From contig JADGJG010000734.1 in the NCBI GenBank assembly GCA_027596195.1, forward strand, positions 1 through 13,310: a DNA stretch of 13,310 bases. The letters run 5' to 3'. Positions 7,685-13,310 of the stretch are shown piece after piece (the stretch's first letter is position 1; every line of letters begins with the position of its first letter). Below the pieces are notes generated by a model. It was not told where the DNA came from and ran no database searches. It saw nothing but the letters and a program-made list of their open reading frames with translations. The position numbers were made by a program, and so were the translations under genes. This DNA comes from Podochytrium sp. JEL0797. Its lineage: Eukaryota > Chytridiomycota > Chytridiomycetes > Chytridiales > Chytriomycetaceae.

Positions 7685-9478
7685 ATGTCAAACGCAACAA
7701 TGGCGATGCCGCCGGCGGTTACCGCAACTGCTCCTGAATGCTACAAGATTGATTCTACCACGGTGACCATGCAGGACTTTGTGGGGTACCCGCTGTTTAT
7801 GGATTCCGCGGACAATGTCATGAACACGGCTACATTGGATGCATACATTGTGTCGCAGATGGATAACAACACGGAGTATCAAGTCAAGTTCAGGTGAGTC
7901 TTGCATTTGTGTCTGTATACTTCCGCGCTCGTGCGGGATTCATTTCGATCTCATCATTTCCTCCCCACCTCCCTTTTATTTTTGAAATCAAGAGCCGCAT
8001 ATGACTGTCCCGGCTGGAAGGGACAAAACCAACGCTTCCACATGTCCTACTTCCAAGGTCTCCTCACGTTCCTTGCGCAAAACAGTAAATCCGTGACCCC
8101 TTGCGTCGGTGCCGCCTCTTCCAAGTTTGTGTGTCAATCCACGTGTCAGATGGCTAGGACCGCGTTGAACAACATCTTTACGACGACCGAGTTTTGCAAC
8201 CAAGCTCCCTCTCCTGTGATTGCTCAGCAGAGAGCGGCCACGTTGATGACGTATGATACGGACTGTGCGTTGTTCCCTGCGGCGAATTGTATCGATGTTG
8301 TGGCGTTGGAGAAGGATCAAGCTGGGTTCCCGTTGTTGGCGGACGCGGTGGCGTTTTGTAAGGCGAATAAGGACCCCATGTGTGCAATGGTTGGGCAGTT
8401 GAGTGCGGCGGATGTGCAAACGCAGAAATCGTTGTTGATTGCGGGGATTGTGTTGGCGGTGTTGGTTGTCGCGGGGATGGTGGGGACTTTGGTGTATTGT
8501 TTTCGGACTTCGGGGCCTGGAGATGGGAATGGCAAGTTTGTGGATTTGGATAAGCAGGGGTTTGAAGGGGGTGGCAGGGGGGGGTTGGAGGATCATCGGG
8601 AGCCGCATTTTGATGGCGCTGAGATTATTCGGGTGAGTTTTATATTGGGTATGTGTGGGGCTTTTGCTTATTTGTCACTTTCGAAATCAATAGGATGTCG
8701 TTGTCGGGTTGTCTGATGGTCTCACTGTTCCTTTCGCGTTGACTGCTGGTTTGTCGTCGCTCGGAAACTCCAAGTTTGTCGTTCTCGCGGGTATCTCTGA
8801 GCTCGTTGCCGGTTCCATTTCGATGGGACTTGGTGGGTACCTTGGAGGAAAGTCCGAGATTGAACACTACGATGCCGAGATGGCGCGTGAGTGGCAGGAG
8901 GTCATGACGATGCCAGATGTTGAGGAGCAAGAGATTGTGGATATTTTTTCGGTATTTGCTGTTGATGGTTTCGTGTTGTTGCTACGTGCTGCCTTTTCTA
9001 AACGCGAATATTTGTTCTCAGCCTTATGGAATGACGCGAGACGATTTGGAACCGCTTCTCAAGAACCTGCGAAACAACCCCGAGCAGTGGGTTGAATTCA
9101 TGATGACACATGAGTTGGCCATGGAGAGACCGGAACAGAGTCGGTTGTGGATTTCGGCCTTGACTGTTGGAGGATCGTACTTTGTGAGTTTTTTGGGGTT
9201 TTTTTTGGATTCCTCGACATTCGAACTTGTGGGGCTAATGTTCGTGGGTTTAGATGGGTGGACTTGTGCCTTTGATTCCGTACATGCTCGTACCGAATGC
9301 GAATAACGCGCTTTTTGTTTCCATTGGGGCTACACTTGCGGTTCTGTTTGCGTTTGGATACGTCAAGGCCAAGTTGATTGGTGTCAATACTCCGATTCGA
9401 TCTGCATTTGAGATGCTGTTTATTGGAGCGGCGGCTGGTGGAGCCGCGTTTGGAGTTGCCAAGGCGTTGCCTTCTTAA
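7685..9478 (+). CDS. Fusion of a 10-Cys ectodomain, a TM segment and a CCC1/VIT1-type Fe/Mn transporter
   Basis: Model: join(7685..7893,7993..8632,8694..8951,9022..9183,9254..9478), 497 aa, introns 99, 61, 70 and 70 nt. Residues 1-210 carry the Cys-rich domain (Cys 19, 75, 107, 117, 121, 138, 161, 169, 192, 200). Residues 217-240 form a membrane segment. A Gly-rich linker leads into HFDGAEIIR and, from 284, a full CCC1/VIT1 transporter, which moves Fe2+/Mn2+ into the vacuole, usually by H+ exchange. Visible family marks: GLSDGLTVPFALTAG with D291, E319 and M327 matching the plant VIT1 transport residues, and an acidic cytosolic loop (338-366). Three further membrane segments follow. One 640-nt exon spans the Cys domain, TM and the CCC1 start, so the fusion does not depend on splice choice. 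An N-terminal signal peptide is not visible. Confidence 0.85.
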
Positions 9479-9628
9479 TTGGGTGTTATGTGGAGGGTTG
9501 TTTTTTTATGTTGTTTTTGTGGTGCTTTGCATTGTATTGTTTCTTGAACTTTTTTAGAAGTTCTGCATTTTTCGGAAACCCGAACTTGGATAGAAGGGGA
9601 AAGCGATGGGAAAGCGAAAGAAAAAAAA

Positions 9629-11671
9629 ATGACCTTCGCCAAAGACGCGGCCTGGACTTCGCTTCCTTTTGCCGCGGCACTCGCATGGATGCACAACGCA
9701 CTGGCCGTGTCGTTTTCCCTCGCACTGCTTGCCTACTATGCCACGTACCGCTTCATTCCCCTCGTCGCCCCGCTGTTTATTTCCCTAGGAAGGAGTGGCA
9801 ACGATCGCCTCAAGAAGGCAAAGCCAGTCGTGTGAGTGTTTCTTTGCTTCTCATCCTGTCTCATACCACCAACCAGCGCTGAATCCATGGGCCTCATTGC
9901 TGGCTGTGTGTACCTCGCTGTCATGTTTCTGTTCATTCCTGTTCCGTTTGTCAACTTCTTCCGCGCCCAGCGTGAACGTAGCCCGCAGGGAACGAGTGGG
10001 TTGGACTTTTTTGGGTTGCCGACTTTTCCGCATGAGACTGTGAGTTGGACCGTTGATGAGCGATCGTGGTCTGTTTGATGCGTCGAAATTGCCCTCGTTA
10101 CTTTTTGCGGTCACTTGGATCCTGATACCTGGTGGACGCTTTTCGTGGATCTTTGATTATTCGTTTCCCTGGTGATACTCGAAAGCGGATTTGGACGATC
10201 ACCCCTGTTCTGGCCTGTTGTTTTGCGTCGATTGTACCCCGTTCTGACCGATTTTTCCCTCGACTTCAGTTGTGTCAATACCTTGCCGGTCTTTTATCCC
10301 TCTTCTCCATGCTGTTCTTGGGTTTCGTGGATGACGTCGTGGATATTAAATGGCGCGTCAAGATTTGGATGGTACTCCTTGTTGATTTGGTGCGTTGAAT
10401 TAGACTGGCTGACCTTTTCCGATCAGCCCTTGATAGCGTGTATTCCGCTTTTGCTCGTGTATATGGTTACGTACAATGTGACGCATATTGTGGTTCCTAT
10501 CCCGTTTCGGGGGTTGTTTGGGTTGGGGAATATTGTGGATTTGGGTGAGCAAGTCCCCCCCTTTTTCCGAGCGTGATGGCCGATTTATGTATTCGCTACA
10601 TATACGTGACTGCGTGATGTGATGGGCTTGTTGGAGTTGGCATTGAAAGTTCAAACGGGTCTGATCCTGTGTTTTGCAGGAGTCTTGTATTACGGCTACA
10701 TGGCGGCACTCTGCATCTTTGCCACCAACGCCATCAACATCATTGCAGGCCTGAACGGCGTCGAAGGGATCCAGTGTTTGGTGATTGCGTGTGCGATTCT
10801 CGTGAATAGTTTCTATCAAGTTAGTATTGCGCGGTTTGAGACGACCAAGGAAGCGCATTTGATGGCGATTTACTTTTTGTTGCCGTTTGTGGGTGTGACT
10901 GTTGGGTATTTGAGGCATAATTGGTGAGTTTTGCGGGTGGGGGTTCTTTATTTCTGCGTTTCGTCCTGCGTTTCACCCCCCGCGTGTCGCCCCGCATTTC
11001 TCATGCGATTTTTTTGTCCCTTTCAAACATTAGGTTCCCTGCGAGGTGTTTTGGAGGCGACACGTACGTCTACTTTGCGGGAATGACGTTTGCGGTTGTA
11101 GGAATTCTCGGGCGGTTCACCAAAACGGTGCTGTTGTTTATGTTTCCGCAAATCTTCAACTTTTTGTACTCGTGCCCGCAATTGTTTGGGTTCGTGGAGT
11201 GTCCGAGACATCGGATGCCGCAGTTGAGTCTTGCTTTTTTTTTGGTTTTTGGTTGGAGATGGTTTTTTGTGGGCATCCTAGTGCATTTCGTTCTTATGCG
11301 TGCTAAACAAACACTCACTCGCAAACAGATTGAATGAAAAGACGGGGAACGTGGAACCAACGCGCGTGTCCCTCCTCCACACCAAACCCCTCGGCCAAGC
11401 CATGATCCGACTCCTAGAACTCCTCTTCCTCGTGGACGTTGAACGAGACGCAAAAACGGGCCGCATGGTCAGTTGCAACAACCTCACGCTGATTAATCTG
11501 TTGTTGGTCAAGTTTGGACCCACGACGGAGGCGCAGGCAGCTGTGAGGGTTGGGGTGTGTCAGGTTGTGTTTTGTTGTGTTGGGTTTTGTGTGAGATATG
11601 GGATGGCGTTTTTGTTTTATAAGGCGGAAGGGGGGAAGCCGCAGGGAGCGGGGGGGCATAGAGAGCTGTGA
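9629..11671 (+). CDS. ALG7: UDP-GlcNAc:dolichyl-phosphate GlcNAc-1-phosphotransferase (ALG7/DPAGT1)
   Basis: Catalyses the first step of N-glycan precursor synthesis: transfer of GlcNAc-1-P from UDP-GlcNAc to dolichyl phosphate on the cytosolic face of the ER; it is the tunicamycin target. Model: join(9629..9831,9877..10039,10270..10371,10427..10544,10680..10923,11034..11222,11329..11671), 453 aa, similar to the yeast protein. Introns are 45, 230, 55, 135, 110 and 106 nt; the last has an atypical GTTGAG donor. Family marks in order: [14 protein letters not shown] with the Asp pair 143-144, [27 protein letters not shown] (from 207), [28 protein letters not shown] (333-340) and [11 protein letters not shown]. 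Each splice restores a gap-free match to the human enzyme in the blocks I could compare. The C-terminus ends in a Gly/Lys-rich tail. Confidence 0.95.
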
Positions 11672-11743
11672 CCGGACTGGGGATCAAAGTGAAAATTTTC
11701 TCATTTGGTGTTTGTGAAAATTTTCAATTGACGAGACACGCAC

Positions 11744-13310
11744 ATGCGCAAGACGGACAAGGTTTCGCCCGCTGCGGCTGCGAAAGTCCTCGATGGGCAG
11801 AAGGCGCAGCGCATGGACTCGGGGCAGACTCACGTCAGCCTGTACTCGGTCGCTGGGCTGGGGCTGTCTCCCGAGGAGCTTGCGGCAGAGAACGAGCGCA
11901 TTGCGACCCTGATCGAGAGTGAAGCGTATGGGTTGGCGCTGCTGGACGACACTTTCAAGGCATCCGTGGATGAGGATGGTGATATCCTGACGAGGCATTG
12001 GGGCGCTCAGTGTGTGAGTATCAGATGTGTAAATTGGATCAATCTCACGCATGCCCAATAGGTACATTTTATGTATGACGAGGATATCGCCCTGTTTGAC
12101 GAGATGCTGCTGTTCAAGAATGAGAATCCAGAGAAAACCCTGTTGGAAACTTTGAATACTTTCGGTGCGTTCCTCTGTTGGTGAACGAAGGTTACTGATC
12201 CTTATGAACCCACGCAGCCGACACGGACCGTGCCGATGTGATTGCTCGCATTCTGTTCTCGGACATCAACACCCATTGGGATGCCGTGATTGAATACCGC
12301 GTGCTGCCGGATTCCGAAGATGAGCGTGAGCGGATTCTGGATCGCGCGTATTTTGAGGTATGTAAGTTTGGGCCGGGGTGGTTGTAGTTGACTCTCATAC
12401 ACACAGCGTGAAATGCTGCGACACCACTTGATTCTTGTGAGAGAGCATGGACCGGAGGGAATTTCGCACCTGAAACACGCCAAGACGCCTTCGGGGAAAA
12501 AGAAGAAAGTGGACAACGATGACGATGTGGGGAATCATTACGTCAAAGTGATGGCGTCCTTCAGCAGCTTGATCAAGGAGGCGGAACGGATTGAGCTTCG
12601 GATGCCCATGACGGTTTGTTTTGTGTTTGGAGAGCGCTTTGTCTCAAGTATCGCGTACATTGTAGGACAAGGAAAAGCACCTTTACTCTCAAGTCACGAA
12701 AAAAATCGAATCTTCCTCCATCCGCGCTTCCGGGGCTCAAAAACGCGTCACTGCCAAATCCGCTTCCGTTTCCGAAGACGTATACTCCTCCTTGGTGACC
12801 GACGCGACTCACTTGGAACAATCTGTCGCGGTCCAAGTCGGCAACATTGTCTCGGCGGTTGAATCATCTGTTTCTGTCGTGGAAGACTTTGCCATCAATG
12901 TGTGGAGCATTGTGCAGTTTGCGCTTGTGCTTGTTCCGAATTCAGTTCAGTTGAACACGCAGCCGTTTGAGATTGAGTTTTTGGATCAGTTTGTCGGCGG
13001 GAATGCGAAGGCTGTGGATGCGTCTCCGGCGACTGTGCAGTTGAACTTCTTTTCCAACATGCAGAGAAATCTCATGACCAATCAGGTAGTGCAGCGGTGT
13101 CGGATTCGTCGCGTTTCTACACGAGATGGCAAAATGAAGCCGATTGGGATCAACGATCTGTTGATTGAGGATGTGTATGAAGATTATTATGCAGTTCATG
13201 ACGGGCGGCCGTTTGATGACGCGGGTGAAGTTGAAAACCCGCGCGCGTGGTTGTTTCAAAATTGGGCCAAGTGGGGGTTTACTGTCGATAAGGTGTTGCC
13301 GTTGCAGCCC
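11744..13310 (+). CDS. Anoctamin/TMEM16-like protein, N-terminal part (runs off the window)
   Basis: Partial: join(11744..12013,12062..12164,12218..12357,12407..12613,12666..>13310), 455 residues so far; introns 48, 53, 49 and 52 nt. Anoctamins are membrane lipid scramblases or Cl- channels gated by Ca2+. Evidence is the end of the fragment. It reads LNFFSNMQRNLMTNQVVQR (366-384), then GINDLLIEDVYEDYYAVHDG (401-420), then LFQNWAKWGF and KVLPLQP. This follows the cytosolic dimerisation domain of animal ANO proteins (FFS..TR..IVYEIL, GI..LL..GVY...YPLHDG, LYEEWARWG, K.QPLD) just before TM1. Residues 1-240 are charged and unrecognised, with a Lys-rich patch near 208-215. Residues 241-330 are Ser/Val-rich and look helical. 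The start is the first ATG, 72 bp after the ALG7 stop. The membrane part, needed for proof, lies beyond 13310. Confidence 0.72.

Noticed and set aside
7988..8608. 206-codon minus-strand open frame opposite the Cys-rich/CCC1 exon
   Set aside because: Arg/His/Pro-rich composition typical of an antisense shadow; the plus strand has the conserved cysteine pattern.
9490..9882. Open frame overlapping the ALG7 start in another frame
   Set aside because: Low-complexity, basic product without family similarity; overlaps the clear ALG7 first exon.
10040..10269. An extra coding exon inside the 230-nt ALG7 intron
   Set aside because: Direct joining of the flanking exons gives a gap-free match to the human enzyme in this segment, so no residues are missing.
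1..13310. CRISPR arrays, bacterial operons, insertion sequences or viral genes
   Set aside because: No repeat-spacer pattern, transposase, integrase or viral protein was seen; the gene structures are eukaryotic.

Overview
The window is nuclear DNA of a eukaryote. It carries a standard tRNA-Ala(AGC) gene and intron-split protein genes whose introns are short (45-242 nt), mostly start with GTGAGT and end in AG. Protein families: mitochondrial alternative oxidase (AOX), a TMEM68/DGAT2/PES-like acyltransferase, a fungal-looking 10-cysteine surface domain, a CCC1/VIT1 iron-manganese transporter, ALG7/DPAGT1 and an anoctamin. Dense gene packing, tiny introns and the fungal-style CCC1 and Cys-rich domains suggest a fungus, perhaps an early-diverging (zoosporic) one. 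The organism assignment is inference only. All exon models below were built by hand from reading frame, splice sites and similarity to known families or to the neighbouring paralogue.

Layout. 56-128: tRNA-Ala on +. 313-2900: two AOX genes arranged head to head (- then +) around a 568-bp shared promoter; this is an inverted gene duplication with conserved intron positions. 3002-6031: two tandem acyltransferase paralogues on -, 367 and 366 aa as modelled, with mostly different intron positions. The first converges tail to tail on the second AOX gene. 6032-6571: divergent promoter region. 6572-9478: two + strand paralogues sharing a 10-cysteine domain. The first is single-exon and ends in a hydrophobic tail. 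In the second, the domain is followed by a membrane segment and then a complete CCC1/VIT1 transporter in one open frame. 9629-11671: ALG7 (UDP-GlcNAc:dolichyl-phosphate GlcNAc-1-P transferase), seven exons, 453 aa. 11744-13310: N-terminal 455 residues of an anoctamin/TMEM16-like protein, cut by the window edge.

The genes do not form one pathway. Three adjacent duplications (AOX, acyltransferase, Cys-rich domain) make this a patch of local gene duplication. The most unusual object is the predicted Cys-rich ectodomain-CCC1 fusion. Its upstream paralogue lies in the same reading frame, separated by a single TGA and 276 bp of stop-free sequence. Both AOX copies keep all six iron ligands, but both have Ser where the third Glu of the usual LEEEA motif stands.
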